The position numbers and the translations under genes are program-made. A stretch of DNA of 35,756 nt from an uncultured Marivita sp. (GTDB lineage: Bacteria > Pseudomonadota > Alphaproteobacteria > Rhodobacterales > Rhodobacteraceae): contig CANNCS010000034.1 of the NCBI GenBank assembly GCA_947503115.1, forward strand, positions 1-35,756. Reading direction: 5' to 3'. Shown here piece by piece: positions 8,515 to 16,930 of the stretch. Each line of letters begins with the position of its first letter. Within the stretch, counting starts at the first letter, position 1. The notes under the pieces were generated by a model, which was not told the DNA's origin, ran no database searches, and saw nothing but the letters and a program-made list of their open reading frames with translations.

Positions 8515-8771
8515 TGAGCTATTCCCTAAGTGCGGCGTGTTGCTGGATCATTCTGGCGGCGATCCTCGCGGCGATCCCTTCACAGGATAATCATTGGCGT
8601 CGTGCGTATTTCCTGATGGCTTTGGGCGCACCGATCCTTGTCTGGGTTTATATGTCCGACGGGCTGTATTGGGGGCTGGCCTTTACCATTGCAGTACTAA
8701 GCGTATTCCGTTGGCCTTTGCGCCACTTCATTGCGTGGCTGCTGCGGGCGGTGTCCCGTCGCGCCGAATGA
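8511..8771 (+). CDS. DUF2484 family small membrane protein (second copy)
   Basis: 86 aa from ATG 8511. It shares the layout of the preceding gene: three hydrophobic segments, a QDNHWRRAY turn and a basic tail (RWPLRHFIAWLLRAVSRR) comparable to NPLRYFWKRLKG of the first copy. The two are probably ancient duplicates that may form a heteromer. The frame is open upstream to 8202, but that part overlaps the first copy. murB begins 39 bp downstream. Confidence 0.75.
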   Translation: MMSYSLSAACCWIILAAILAAIPSQDNHWRRAYFLMALGAPILVWVYMSDGLYWGLAFTIAVLSVFRWPLRHFIAWLLRAVSRRAE

Positions 8772-8810
8772 GGCTTTACGCGCCGCAGTCGTTTCGGCAA
8801 AACGCGAGGC

Positions 8811-9743
8811 ATGAGCACACTTCCTGACGTTCGGGGCACGTTGACGCCCAACAGAGTTTTGTCCGACCTGACCTGGCTGCGTGTGGGTGGGCCTGCGGAC
8901 TGGTTGTTTCAGCCTGCAGATGTGGCGGATCTGTCGGAGTTTCTTCGAGATCTATCCGAAGACGTTTCCGTATTCCCAATGGGTGTCGGGTCGAACCTGA
9001 TCGTGCGGGATGGTGGGTTGAGAGCTGTGGTGATCCGTTTGGGGCGCGGCTTTAACAGCATTTCCATTGACGGTACCCGGGTGACGGCAGGTGCGGCGGC
9101 GCTTGATGCTCACGTCGCGCGCAGGGCTGCGGATCGTGGGGTGGACCTGACCTTTTTGCGCACCATTCCCGGCGCCATCGGTGGGGCTGTGTGTATGAAC
9201 GCAGGTTGTTATGGATCTTATGTCGCTGATCATTTGGTCGAGGTTCGCGCGATTTTGCGCACGGGTGAGGTGGTCACTTTGCCCGCTGCGGACCTGCATC
9301 TTGCCTACCGGTCGAGCGTCTTGCCCGAAGGTGCAGTGGTGATTGAAGCGGTGTTCGACGGCCAGCCGGGAGAGGCCGCAGTGTTGCATGCTCGGATGGA
9401 AGATCAACTTGCCAAGCGCGATGCAACCCAGCCCACGAAAGATCGCACGGCGGGCAGTACGTTCCGCAATCCGGCAGGGTTTTCCTCGACCGGGCATGCC
9501 GATGATGTGCATGACCTGAAGGCATGGAAAGTGATCGACGACGCGGGGATGCGGGGAGCCATACGGGGTGGCGCTCAGATGTCGCCCAAGCATTCGAACT
9601 TTCTGGTCAATATCGGTGGTGCTACGGCGGCGGACCTTGAAGGATTGGGCGAAGAGGTGCGAAAAAAGGTTTTCTTGGACTCTGGAATAGAGTTACAATG
9701 GGAAATCAAACGCGTTGGTGAGCCGTTGGCTGATAAGACGTGA
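8811..9743 (+). CDS. murB: MurB, UDP-N-acetylenolpyruvoylglucosamine reductase
   Basis: 310 aa. MurB reduces the enolpyruvyl group of UDP-GlcNAc-enolpyruvate with NADPH and FAD to give UDP-MurNAc, in the cytoplasm. FAD-binding landmarks are visible: [11 protein letters not shown] near residue 22, [12 protein letters not shown] near 58-69, and [17 protein letters not shown] near 119-135. The catalytic region has YRSSVLPEG and [10 protein letters not shown], whose Ser is the proton donor, and the C-terminus has the [11 protein letters not shown] segment with the conserved Glu. The length and the absence of an inserted loop fit the short (type II) MurB proteins. Confidence 0.96.
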   Translation: MSTLPDVRGTLTPNRVLSDLTWLRVGGPADWLFQPADVADLSEFLRDLSEDVSVFPMGVGSNLIVRDGGLRAVVIRLGRGFNSISIDGTRVTAGAAALDAHVARRAADRGVDLTFLRTIPGAIGGAVCMNAGCYGSYVADHLVEVRAILRTGEVVTLPAADLHLAYRSSVLPEGAVVIEAVFDGQPGEAAVLHARMEDQLAKRDATQPTKDRTAGSTFRNPAGFSSTGHADDVHDLKAWKVIDDAGMRGAIRGGAQMSPKHSNFLVNIGGATAADLEGLGEEVRKKVFLDSGIELQWEIKRVGEPLADKT

Positions 9744-9807
9744 CCGGACGAGGGAGAAACCCTCGCGGGTGAAGGCGGTGCGCCGGGCAGGTTGCACAAA
9801 ATAACAA

Positions 9808-9846
9808 GGGGCATAGCCCCAAGCAGAAATGGGGGAAAACCCCCAT
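9808..9846. other. Two adjacent hairpins between murB and ddl
   Basis: Stem 1 (9808-9820) is GGGGC ATA GCCCC; stem 2 (9829-9846) is ATGGGGG AAAA CCCCCAT. They lie in the 123-bp murB-ddl gap, and the second ends 6 nt before the ddl ribosome-binding region (GAGGCGG, 9852-9858). Neither has a U-tract, so mRNA processing, stability or translational control is as likely as termination. Confidence 0.4.
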
Positions 9847-9866
9847 GAAACGAGGCGGTTTTGGGT

Positions 9867-10781
9867 ATGTCGAGCAGGGCAAACCCGAAAGTGGCAGTTG
9901 TGATGGGTGGCCCCTCGGCTGAGCGCGAGGTGTCCCTGTCGACAGGGCGTGAATGCGCCGCCGCTTTGCGGGACGAAGGGTTTGAGGTTCACGAGGTCGA
10001 TGCGGGCCGTGATCTCGCATCCGTATTGACCGCTTTATCCCCTGATGTCTGTTTTAATGCGCTGCATGGGCGCTGGGGCGAAGATGGATGCGTCCAAGGT
10101 CTGCTGGAATGGCTAGGTATCCCCTACACTCATTCTGGCGTGCTGGCATCGGCCTTGGCGATGGATAAAGAACGGACCAAGAATGTGTATCGCCGCCACG
10201 GCTTGCCTGTGGTCGACAGTATTCTGGCCGCGCGCGACGATGTCATGCAGCGCCACGTGATGCCGCCACCTTATGTGGTTAAGCCGCACAACGAAGGGTC
10301 CTCGGTGGGTGTCTACCTTGTGAAAGATGATGCCGACAGCCCGCCGCAACTGTCTGTCGACATGCCAGAGACCGTGATGGTCGAAGCCTTTGCGCCGGGC
10401 CGCGAGTTGACGACAACCGTTGTGGGGGATCGGGCGCTTTGCGTGACCGATATCCTGACGGACGGCTGGTATGATTACGACGCCAAGTACAAACCCGGCG
10501 GATCGCGGCATGTTCTGCCGGCCGATGTACCGGACGAGATCACAGCGGCGTGCCTCGACTACGCCGTGCGCGCGCACAATGCGCTGGGTTGTCGGGGCGT
10601 GAGCCGCACCGATTTTCGTTGGGACGAAAGCAAGGGGCTGGCTGGTCTGATCCTGCTAGAGACCAATACCCAACCCGGGATGACACCCACGTCACTGACC
10701 CCGGAGCAGGCGGCGCATGTGGGCATGAGTTTCGGCGCGCTGTGCCGTTGGATCGTGGAGGATGCGTCATGTCACAGATGA
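9867..10781 (+). CDS. ddl: D-alanine--D-alanine ligase
   Basis: 304 aa from ATG 9867, with GAGGCGG eight bases upstream; an in-frame TTG at 9861 is a weaker start. Ddl joins two D-Ala with ATP, supplying the dipeptide for MurF. The ATP-grasp fold shows MGGPSAEREVSL near the N-terminus, the flexible ATP loop PYVVKPHNEGSSVGVY, and the C-terminal metal/substrate segment LLETNTQPGMTPTSL. Length is typical for DdlB-type enzymes. It overlaps ftsQ by 13 bp, so the two are likely translated from one mRNA. Confidence 0.96.
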   Translation: MSSRANPKVAVVMGGPSAEREVSLSTGRECAAALRDEGFEVHEVDAGRDLASVLTALSPDVCFNALHGRWGEDGCVQGLLEWLGIPYTHSGVLASALAMDKERTKNVYRRHGLPVVDSILAARDDVMQRHVMPPPYVVKPHNEGSSVGVYLVKDDADSPPQLSVDMPETVMVEAFAPGRELTTTVVGDRALCVTDILTDGWYDYDAKYKPGGSRHVLPADVPDEITAACLDYAVRAHNALGCRGVSRTDFRWDESKGLAGLILLETNTQPGMTPTSLTPEQAAHVGMSFGALCRWIVEDASCHR

Positions 10782-11644
10782 CCGCGCGCCCTGATCCGGC
10801 ACCGTCGCGTCTGAAGTATCGGATGGAACGGCTCATGCTGACGCCGCTTTTCCGTCTGCTGTTGCGGTTTGGTGTGCCTTGTCTGCTGACGTTCGGGATC
10901 GCGAGCTGGTGGCTGTCGGTTGACGAAAACCGGATGAAGATCATCGACACCTATGCTGATCTGCGTTCACAAGTCGAAAGCCGGCCTGAATTCATGGTCA
11001 ACATGATGGCTGTTGATGGTGCGAGCGATCTTGTCGCTGATGGCATACGCCAGATGTTGCCGTTGGATTTCCCGATCAGTTCGTTCGATCTTGATCTCGA
11101 GGCGATGCGTGCGACCGTGGTCTCGCTTGATCCGGTAAAGGCGGCTCGGCTTTATGTCCGTCAGGGCAATGTCCTGCAAGTCGATGTGGTCGAACGTATC
11201 CCGGTGGTGCTGTGGCGCAATGAACAGGGTTTGCAGCTTTTGGATGATGAAGGCTATCTGGTCGGCCCCGCATTTGTGCGGGCGGATTGGCCGGAATTGC
11301 CGTTGATTGTTGGTGAAGGTGCTGACGCGTATGTCACCGAAGCATTGGATCTGATTGCGGCGGCGGAGCCGCTTTCCGCGCGGTTTCGTGGACTGGTGCG
11401 GATGGGCGAGCGGCGCTGGGACGTTGTGCTGGACCGGGAACAACGCATTCTGCTGCCTGAAACCGACGCTGTTCAAGCGCTTGAGCGTGTGATTGCGATG
11501 GATCAGGCCGACGACATGCTGGAACGGGATCTGATGGCGGTCGATCTGCGGCTGCCACAACGACCAACTCTTAGAATGACAGACGGAGCGGTGCAGGAAT
11601 TGCAGCGAATTCGGGCGATCGAGGCAGGGGAACCATTGGAATGA
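10769..11644 (+). CDS. ftsQ: FtsQ, cell division protein
   Basis: 291 aa from ATG 10769, supported by GGAGGA at 10757-10762; an in-frame ATG at 10778 would be too far from that site. FtsQ is a bitopic inner-membrane divisome protein that recruits FtsB/FtsL and downstream enzymes. It shows a short cytoplasmic N-terminus, one membrane helix (about residues 27-46), then a periplasmic POTRA-like region (VDGASDLVADGIRQML) and the beta domain (VVERIPVVLWRNEQGLQLLDDEGYLVG). The start lies inside ddl and the stop overlaps ftsA by 4 bp. Confidence 0.94.
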   Translation: MSQMTARPDPAPSRLKYRMERLMLTPLFRLLLRFGVPCLLTFGIASWWLSVDENRMKIIDTYADLRSQVESRPEFMVNMMAVDGASDLVADGIRQMLPLDFPISSFDLDLEAMRATVVSLDPVKAARLYVRQGNVLQVDVVERIPVVLWRNEQGLQLLDDEGYLVGPAFVRADWPELPLIVGEGADAYVTEALDLIAAAEPLSARFRGLVRMGERRWDVVLDREQRILLPETDAVQALERVIAMDQADDMLERDLMAVDLRLPQRPTLRMTDGAVQELQRIRAIEAGEPLE

Positions 11645-12975
11645 TCGAGCTTTACGAGTCACAGCGGGCAATGCGCAACATGCGCAAGGCGGCGATGCAG
11701 AGAGGGGTGATTGCCATTCTCGACATTGGCAGCTCCAAGATCGCCTGTCTTGTGCTGCGCTTCGATGGAACGGATCGCGCGGTCGAGAGTGACAGTATCG
11801 GGTCTCTGGCAGGACAATCCGGGTTTCGCGTGATTGGGGCTGCTACGACGCGATCACGCGGTGTGCGCTTTGGCGAAATCGATTCCATGGGCGAAACAGA
11901 ACGGGCCATCCGCACGGCGGTTCAGGCGGCGCAGAAGATGGCGCAGATCCGGGTTGATCATGTGATTGCTTGCTTTGCGGGTGCCGATCCGCGCAGCTAT
12001 GGCCTTGCTGGGAAGGTCGAGGTCGCCGGCACGACTGTTGACGAACAAGACGTGGCACGGGTTTTGTCGGCATGTGATGTGCCGGAGTTCGGACACGGGC
12101 GCGAGGTGCTCCACGCACAGCCAGTGAACTTCGCGTTGGATCATCGGTCGGGTTTGATCGACCCGCGCGGGCAGATCGGACAGGAATTGGCTGCCGACAT
12201 GCACATGCTGACCGTTGATGCGATGGCCATCCAGAACCTTGCGCATTGCATGAAACGTTGCGATCTCGAACTCGCTGGCATTGCCAGCTCGGCCTATGTG
12301 TCGGGCGTGTCGGCCTTGGTCGAGGACGAGCAAGAACTGGGCGCCGCGTGCATTGACATGGGAGGCGGGTCGACTGGCCTGTCTATCTTCATGAAAAAGC
12401 ACATGATTTATGCCGACGCGGTGCGTATGGGCGGTGATCACGTGACCAGTGATATCTCGATGGGGCTTCAGGTTCCGATGGCCGTGGCGGAGCGGATCAA
12501 GACGTTCCACGGCGGTGTTGTTGCCACCGGTATGGACGACCGCGATATGATCGAAATTGGCGGCGATACCGGCGATTGGCACCATGACAGGCGTTCGGTC
12601 AGCCGAGCTGAGCTGATCGGCATTATGCGCCCTCGTGTTGAAGAGATCCTCGAAGAGGTGCGCGCGCGACTTGATGCGGCCGGGTTCGAACACCTACCGA
12701 GCCAGCAGATCGTGCTTACGGGTGGTGCCAGCCAGATCCCCGGACTGGATGGGTTGGCGACCAAGATCCTTGGTCAGCAGGTGCGGCTTGGACGCCCGAT
12801 GCGGGTACATGGTTTGCCGCAGGCCGCGACGGGTCCTGGATTTGCCGGCGCCGTCGGCCTGTGTCTCTTTGCGGCCAACCCTCAGGATGAGTGGTGGGAT
12901 TTCGAAATCCCCGTTGACCGATATCCGGCGCGATCGTTGAAGCGTGCTGTGAAGTGGTTCCGCGACAACTGGTAA
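11641..12975 (+). CDS. ftsA: FtsA, actin-like membrane tether of FtsZ
   Basis: 444 aa, starting in an ATGA overlap with ftsQ. FtsA binds FtsZ and anchors it to the membrane. The actin-fold phosphate loop ILDIGSSKIACLV is near residues 27-39; the second phosphate motif is CIDMGGGSTGLSIF at about 237-250, and the adenosine motif VLTGGASQIPGL at about 358-369. The C-terminus, RSLKRAVKWFRDNW, is the amphipathic membrane-targeting helix. There is an N-terminal extension of about 25 residues before the first strand. Unusually, ftsZ does not follow directly: two opposite-strand genes lie between. Confidence 0.96.
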   Translation: MIELYESQRAMRNMRKAAMQRGVIAILDIGSSKIACLVLRFDGTDRAVESDSIGSLAGQSGFRVIGAATTRSRGVRFGEIDSMGETERAIRTAVQAAQKMAQIRVDHVIACFAGADPRSYGLAGKVEVAGTTVDEQDVARVLSACDVPEFGHGREVLHAQPVNFALDHRSGLIDPRGQIGQELAADMHMLTVDAMAIQNLAHCMKRCDLELAGIASSAYVSGVSALVEDEQELGAACIDMGGGSTGLSIFMKKHMIYADAVRMGGDHVTSDISMGLQVPMAVAERIKTFHGGVVATGMDDRDMIEIGGDTGDWHHDRRSVSRAELIGIMRPRVEEILEEVRARLDAAGFEHLPSQQIVLTGGASQIPGLDGLATKILGQQVRLGRPMRVHGLPQAATGPGFAGAVGLCLFAANPQDEWWDFEIPVDRYPARSLKRAVKWFRDNW

Positions 12976-13006
12976 GCCCGACATCGGTGTCGGTGCACGG
13001 AAAGGT

Positions 13007-13030
13007 GGGTCGGACAAAGCTGTCCGACCC
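13007..13030. terminator. Convergent hairpin between ftsA and the dsrE-like gene
   Basis: A perfect 10-bp stem (GGGTCGGACA, loop AAGC, TGTCCGACCC) sits in the 63-bp gap between the convergent stops at 12975 and 13039. TGCAC (12994-12998) and GTGCA (13034-13038) could extend it. There is no clear U-tract on either strand, but position and stability fit a bidirectional terminator. Confidence 0.55.
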
Positions 13031-13038
13031 CGAGTGCA

Positions 13039-13503
13039 TCACGGTTTGATGTAGGTGAACCCTTGCATCTGCAAATGCGATAGTTCGGCGACGCCACTGG
13101 GAACGATGTCTTCCTCGAAAACGTCGAACAAATCATTTTCGTACGAGATTTTCCGACCCCGCAGGGTGTTGTTGCAGACATGGATCGACACATTCTGACC
13201 TTTCAGTTCGAGAACCTGACCCTGAAGCATGTCGTTTGACTTGGCAGCAGCCAGCAGGCCAAGCCCGTTGCCATGCAAGACCAGTTTGATTTCCATGTTT
13301 TCTGCGCCAACAGCGTTGATGTGGTTCTGCATGTTGCGAAGGGCGCCACGGTAGGCTCGGTCTTCTTCGCCGCCGTTGTAGTTGATGTGGTATACGACTT
13401 TCTGCTTGCCGTAGCGCTCTTGGGCTTGGGTATCCGAAGTCGTTGCAAAGACGCCGAGAACAGCGATCGCGCAAGCCAGCAGCAATGATGTGAGATGTTT
13501 CAT
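13039..13503 (-). CDS. Exported DsrE-family (COG1416-like) protein
   Basis: 154 aa from the ATG at 13503, preceded by GGGAGGA; the frame is open further upstream but without a binding site. Residues 1-27 are a clear signal peptide (hydrophobic core, TQAQ end), so the protein should be periplasmic. The mature part matches DsrE/YchN-like sulfur-trafficking proteins: KLVLHGNGLGLL at 73-84, HVCNNTLRG at 108-116 with a single conserved Cys (110), and VPSGVAELSHLQMQGFTYIKP at the end. DsrE relatives carry sulfur as persulfide on such a Cys; that is family knowledge and not shown here. It lies 146 bp downstream of the membrane regulator on the same strand and is a plausible target. Confidence 0.85.
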   Translation of the reverse strand: MKHLTSLLLACAIAVLGVFATTSDTQAQERYGKQKVVYHINYNGGEEDRAYRGALRNMQNHINAVGAENMEIKLVLHGNGLGLLAAAKSNDMLQGQVLELKGQNVSIHVCNNTLRGRKISYENDLFDVFEEDIVPSGVAELSHLQMQGFTYIKP

Positions 13504-13524
13504 GTGGTCCTCCCATTTCGTTGG

Positions 13525-13544
13525 CGGGCCGTGTGTCCGGCCCG
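13525..13544. promoter_or_regulatory. Inverted repeat upstream of the dsrE-like gene
   Basis: CGGGCCG and CGGCCCG are separated by six bases (13525-13544), flanked by TTGG and CCAA at 13521-13524 and 13549-13552. It lies 22 bp upstream of the ATG of the dsrE-like gene, overlapping the likely leader. It could be an operator for the adjacent LuxR-type regulator or an attenuating hairpin. The rest of the 146-bp gap shows nothing identifiable. Confidence 0.35.
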
Positions 13545-13649
13545 TGATCCAACGTGACACAGGACGACCCTTGGGACACCTCGGGTGAACCATGGGAAGT
13601 GCCGTTATTTGACCCGGGAGAAGCCTAGGGTTGCGGACGGGGCTTGATG

Positions 13650-14882
13650 TCAGGTCGCCAAAGCAACGAGTTGCGTGGATGAGCGCGCGTCGAACTTCTT
13701 GAGCAGATTGGCGCGGTGAAATTCGACCGTCTTGGGACTGATCTTGAGCTGCTGCGCGATCTCTTTCGACGAATACCCTTCGGTGATGTAGTCAAGAATT
13801 TGGCGTTCGCGCTTGGTCAGGTTTGGCATGTCCTTGTCCGGTGCGGGCATCGGCAGCGCATGGTCTGATCCGCGTTCCGAGCCTTGTCCAAGAATGCGCA
13901 TGGCAAGTGTGACAACAATTGCAAGCCCAGCCGCGAAAGCTGCGATCAGCGGTAAGAACGCCGCAATGCGTTGCCATGTGCTTGGGCTTTCGACCCGAAA
14001 AGCAAATGCCTGCTTGAGACCAATAGCGGCGTGATAGGCAACAGGAGAAGACCAATAGTTCCGCAGCCGCGCGTCATGTGCCAACGGACTGTCTTTCGCG
14101 TTGAGCAGGGCGATCGTGACGGCGTCGCGCAATGTGGGAGCCACGTTAGCCAGCGCCGCGAAGGGCCATTCTGGATACAGCCGAGTGCTGAGCATGTCAG
14201 GGTGCGCAAAGGTGACATTCGTGTTCAGGAAAGTGAAATCGTCTTTTGCATAGGTGCCCTCGGCGAGAACACGTTCCATCAACCCACTGCGGATGATCCC
14301 TATATCGGCTTGCCCGGTGGCCACGCGGTCAATCACGCCGTCCATTGGAAAGCCGACGAAGACCAGAGATTTCGTGTCAGTGAAAAGGTTAATCTGGGCG
14401 TTGTCGAATTCGCGCCAGGCCAATTGAAAGCCCCCGAACGCCATCTTGTCGATGGCTGCAACGGACTTGTCGCGCGCATCGCTCAATTCTTCGATACCGG
14501 AATTCGAGCGCGCGATGATTAGGCTCCCGAATTCAGCCGAAAAACTGCCGTCGCTGCGCTGAACGTTTCGGGTCGCAAGCACGCTCATTGCGTGGTCTTT
14601 GGAAAGATCAACAAAATGCCCTGGATTTGTGAGGACAAAATCAACTTGTCCGCCTGCAATCTGCGAAGATGCAGAGGCCAACGTCATGGGAACGAGTTCG
14701 AATTCGTGCGTCGGCACCGAGGCATCAAGATACCTTTTGAGCCCGTGCCATCGCACCAGCGCGTCTTCGTATCCGAGGTATGCAAGCACACCAATCCTGG
14801 CCTGTGACACGGTCGATTGCGCATCACAGGGTGCGGGACCAAACCCGGCAAGACACACGGCCAATAGGGTTGCCCTGAGCAT
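13650..14882 (-). CDS. Membrane one-component regulator: periplasmic PhnD-like domain + TM + LuxR HTH
   Basis: 410 aa, with a strong binding site (AGGAGGAG) before ATG 14882. Residues 1-22 are a signal or anchor; 28-300 form a PhnD-like substrate-binding domain (ARIGVLAYLGYEDAL, GQVDFVLTNPGHF, ARDKSVAAIDKMAFGGFQLA, FVGFPMDGVIDRVATGQADIGIIRSG); 307-331 is a membrane helix; 353-408 is a LuxR/GerE HTH (LTKRERQILDYITEGYSSKEIAQQLKI, VEFHRANLLKKF). The topology puts the sensor outside and the DNA-binding domain inside, as in ToxR/CadC but with a different sensor. The same kind of sensor domain occurs in TtrS/ThsS kinases for tetrathionate and thiosulfate; here the kinase and response regulator are replaced by a direct HTH. 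The neighbouring DsrE-like gene makes an inorganic sulfur ligand plausible but unproven. Confidence 0.88.
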   Translation of the reverse strand: MLRATLLAVCLAGFGPAPCDAQSTVSQARIGVLAYLGYEDALVRWHGLKRYLDASVPTHEFELVPMTLASASSQIAGGQVDFVLTNPGHFVDLSKDHAMSVLATRNVQRSDGSFSAEFGSLIIARSNSGIEELSDARDKSVAAIDKMAFGGFQLAWREFDNAQINLFTDTKSLVFVGFPMDGVIDRVATGQADIGIIRSGLMERVLAEGTYAKDDFTFLNTNVTFAHPDMLSTRLYPEWPFAALANVAPTLRDAVTIALLNAKDSPLAHDARLRNYWSSPVAYHAAIGLKQAFAFRVESPSTWQRIAAFLPLIAAFAAGLAIVVTLAMRILGQGSERGSDHALPMPAPDKDMPNLTKRERQILDYITEGYSSKEIAQQLKISPKTVEFHRANLLKKFDARSSTQLVALAT

Positions 14883-14899
14883 TGTCTCCTCCTGCTGGA

Positions 14900-14929
14900 T
14901 TTATAGGCGGAGCGCGGCCGATGGTGCAA
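14900..14929 (-). promoter_or_regulatory. Candidate sigma-70 promoter of the PhnD-LuxR regulator
   Basis: On the minus strand TTGCAC (14929-14924) is followed after 18 bp by TATAAA (14905-14900), 18 bp before the ATG at 14882. The leader would be very short but still contains the AGGAGGAG site. The palindrome CCGATCGG at 14941-14948 lies just upstream of the -35 and could be an operator. Confidence 0.4.
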
Positions 14930-15145
14930 TCACACACTGACCGATCGGCAGCCAAGATTGCTATGGGGAATCAGGCGGAACGGGTCACGTTGCGCTGGTG
15001 GGGCAAAGCGGATTGTGCTAAGGATTTGAAAAATAAAAGGCAGAGCCGAGCAGGCCAATAGTCACCGCTACACCGATGGTCCGCATTTCGCGGGTTCTTG
15101 AATTGCGGCTTGTGTCAGGATTAGCTTGTTCCGCTATATATCGAC

Positions 15146-15176
15146 AACTTAGCGAAATTCCGCGATCTGTGTTCAG
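15146..15176 (+). promoter_or_regulatory. Motif shared by ftsZ and lpxC upstream regions (ftsZ copy)
   Basis: Reads AACTT A GCGA A ATTCCGC GATCTGT G TTC. The lpxC upstream copy at 16999-17027 is the same apart from two substitutions and two single-base indels. It is 128 bp before the ftsZ start. A weak -10-like CATAAC begins at 15197. Possible roles are a promoter element, a regulator site or a conserved leader; none can be decided from the sequence. Confidence 0.45.
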
Positions 15177-15303
15177 TTTTGGCCCATATTTGGGGGCATA
15201 ACCGTGTTTTTTGCGTGACCTTCGTGGCTCTGGGCGGTAATACTTGCGGGAATAGGTGCAGAAAAAGCTCCGAATGGGGCTAAGACAGCAGGCGGACAAA
15301 CAC

Positions 15304-16926
15304 ATGACTTTGAACCTTTCGGTGCCCGGACAGGAAGAATTGAAACCCCGCATCACCGTGTTCGGTGTGGGCGGAGCAGGCGGAAACGCGGTTAACAACA
15401 TGATCGACAAGTCCCTTGAGGGCGTCGATTTCGTGGTGGCCAATACAGACGCTCAGGCATTGCAGCAAAGTCGGTCGACCAGCCGCATCCAGCTGGGTGT
15501 CAAAGTTACTGAAGGTTTGGGCGCAGGTGCACGGGCTACAGTTGGTGCCGCCGCTGCCGAAGAAAGCATCGAACAGATCGTTGACCATCTGGCCGGGGCG
15601 CACATGTGCTTTATCACGGCTGGTATGGGGGGCGGCACCGGGACAGGCGCCGCGCCGATTATCGCGCAGGCGGCACGTGAATTGGGCGTTCTGACGGTTG
15701 GTGTTGTCACCAAGCCGTTCCAGTTCGAAGGCAACAAACGGATGAAGCAGGCCGAAGACGGTGTCGAGGCGCTGCAAAAGGTTGTGGATACACTGATCAT
15801 CATCCCGAACCAGAACCTGTTCCGTCTTGCGAATGAAAAGACCACCTTCACCGAAGCGTTCAGCATGGCTGACGACGTGCTGTATCAGGGCGTGAAGGGT
15901 GTAACAGACCTGATGGTTCGTCCGGGCCTGATCAACCTCGACTTTGCCGATGTTCGTGCCGTGATGGACGAGATGGGCAAGGCGATGATGGGTACCGGCG
16001 AGGCCGAGGGCGAAGATCGCGCCATCCAGGCAGCCGAAAAGGCCATCGCAAACCCGCTTCTGGACGAAATCAGCCTGCGCGGTGCTAAAGGTGTTCTCAT
16101 CAACATCACCGGTGGTCACGATCTTACTCTGTTCGAACTGGACGAAGCGGCGAACCGCATCCGCGAGGAAGTGGACTCCGACGCAAACATCATCGTTGGC
16201 TCGACGCTGGATGACACCATGCAGGGTATGATGCGCGTTAGCGTCGTCGCCACAGGTATCGACGCCGTCGACGTTCACACCGAAGTGCCGGTCCCGCGTC
16301 GGTCGCTGGCAACACCGCTGACCCAGACCACTCGCGTTGAGGAAGCTCAGCAAACCGAAAAAGCAGCGCCGATGCCCGAACAGGTTGCCGCACGCGCGGT
16401 TGAAGAGCCGTCCCTCTTTGATGCCGAGCGCGAAGCGGCGGACGACCAGATGGAAGCCGCCTTCGAGCGTAACGACGTCGAGCAGCAGGAAGTGATTGAC
16501 GATGACGGTCTGCCTGCACCAGCGTACCGTCCTCAAGTCGCTGAATTCAATCCGCGCGAAGACAGTATCGAAGCAGACCCCGAGCAGTTTGTTGCACCCC
16601 GTGCACCGGCACCCGGAACGCCGAGCGCCGAAGCATTGGCGCGGTTGCAGGCTGCTGCATCGCGTACTCGTCCCGCACCGGGCGCCCGTCCGAACATGCA
16701 GGTCGAGCAAGAGCCCGCAGACAGTGAACGCCCGCGCTTTGGTATCAATTCGCTGATCAACCGGATGACTGGACATGGGCAGCAACCCGAGGCACCTGTG
16801 CGTCGCACAGCGCCGCCGCCGGTCCAATCGAGCGCTGCTGCACCGGCCCGTGCGCCCGCTCCGGAAGCCGACGAAGATCAGGAACGGATCGAGATTCCGG
16901 CCTTCCTGCGGCGCCAAGCCAACTGA
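15304..16926 (+). CDS. ftsZ: FtsZ, tubulin-like division GTPase
   Basis: 540 aa from ATG 15304, chosen because MTLNLSVPG is the expected start and GCAGGCGGA precedes it; the frame is open to 15256. FtsZ polymerises with GTP into the Z-ring. The nucleotide-binding loop [15 protein letters not shown] is at about 19-33, the tubulin signature [12 protein letters not shown] at about 109-120, and the T7-loop region [11 protein letters not shown] near 212-222. After about residue 320 comes a long, acidic/proline-alanine-rich linker typical of alphaproteobacteria, then the C-terminal peptide [11 protein letters not shown] that binds FtsA and other partners. It is monocistronic-looking, with a strong terminator directly after. 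Confidence 0.97.
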   Translation: MTLNLSVPGQEELKPRITVFGVGGAGGNAVNNMIDKSLEGVDFVVANTDAQALQQSRSTSRIQLGVKVTEGLGAGARATVGAAAAEESIEQIVDHLAGAHMCFITAGMGGGTGTGAAPIIAQAARELGVLTVGVVTKPFQFEGNKRMKQAEDGVEALQKVVDTLIIIPNQNLFRLANEKTTFTEAFSMADDVLYQGVKGVTDLMVRPGLINLDFADVRAVMDEMGKAMMGTGEAEGEDRAIQAAEKAIANPLLDEISLRGAKGVLINITGGHDLTLFELDEAANRIREEVDSDANIIVGSTLDDTMQGMMRVSVVATGIDAVDVHTEVPVPRRSLATPLTQTTRVEEAQQTEKAAPMPEQVAARAVEEPSLFDAEREAADDQMEAAFERNDVEQQEVIDDDGLPAPAYRPQVAEFNPREDSIEADPEQFVAPRAPAPGTPSAEALARLQAAASRTRPAPGARPNMQVEQEPADSERPRFGINSLINRMTGHGQQPEAPVRRTAPPPVQSSAAAPARAPAPEADEDQERIEIPAFLRRQAN

Positions 16927-16930
16927 TATT

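Larger units (their letters stand above)
14883..15303. other. 421-bp intergenic region between regulator and ftsZ
   Basis: No convincing gene. It contains a candidate promoter for the minus-strand regulator (14900-14929), an 8-bp palindrome CCGATCGG (14941-14948), a GANTC site (14968-14972), a motif shared with the lpxC upstream region (15146-15176), and the ftsZ leader with GCAGGCGGA before the start. A 22-codon hydrophobic frame on the minus strand (15018-15086) lacks a ribosome-binding site and is not called. Confidence 0.6.

Noticed and set aside
15018-15086. A 22-residue hydrophobic minus-strand peptide (RTIGVAVTIGLLGSAFYF)
   Set aside because: It could be a small membrane protein, but no ribosome-binding site precedes the ATG and it lies within the ftsZ upstream region.
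15280-16917. A 545-codon open frame opposite ftsZ
   Set aside because: Fully antisense to ftsZ, with Cys/His/Arg-rich composition and no ribosome-binding site; a codon-bias artefact.
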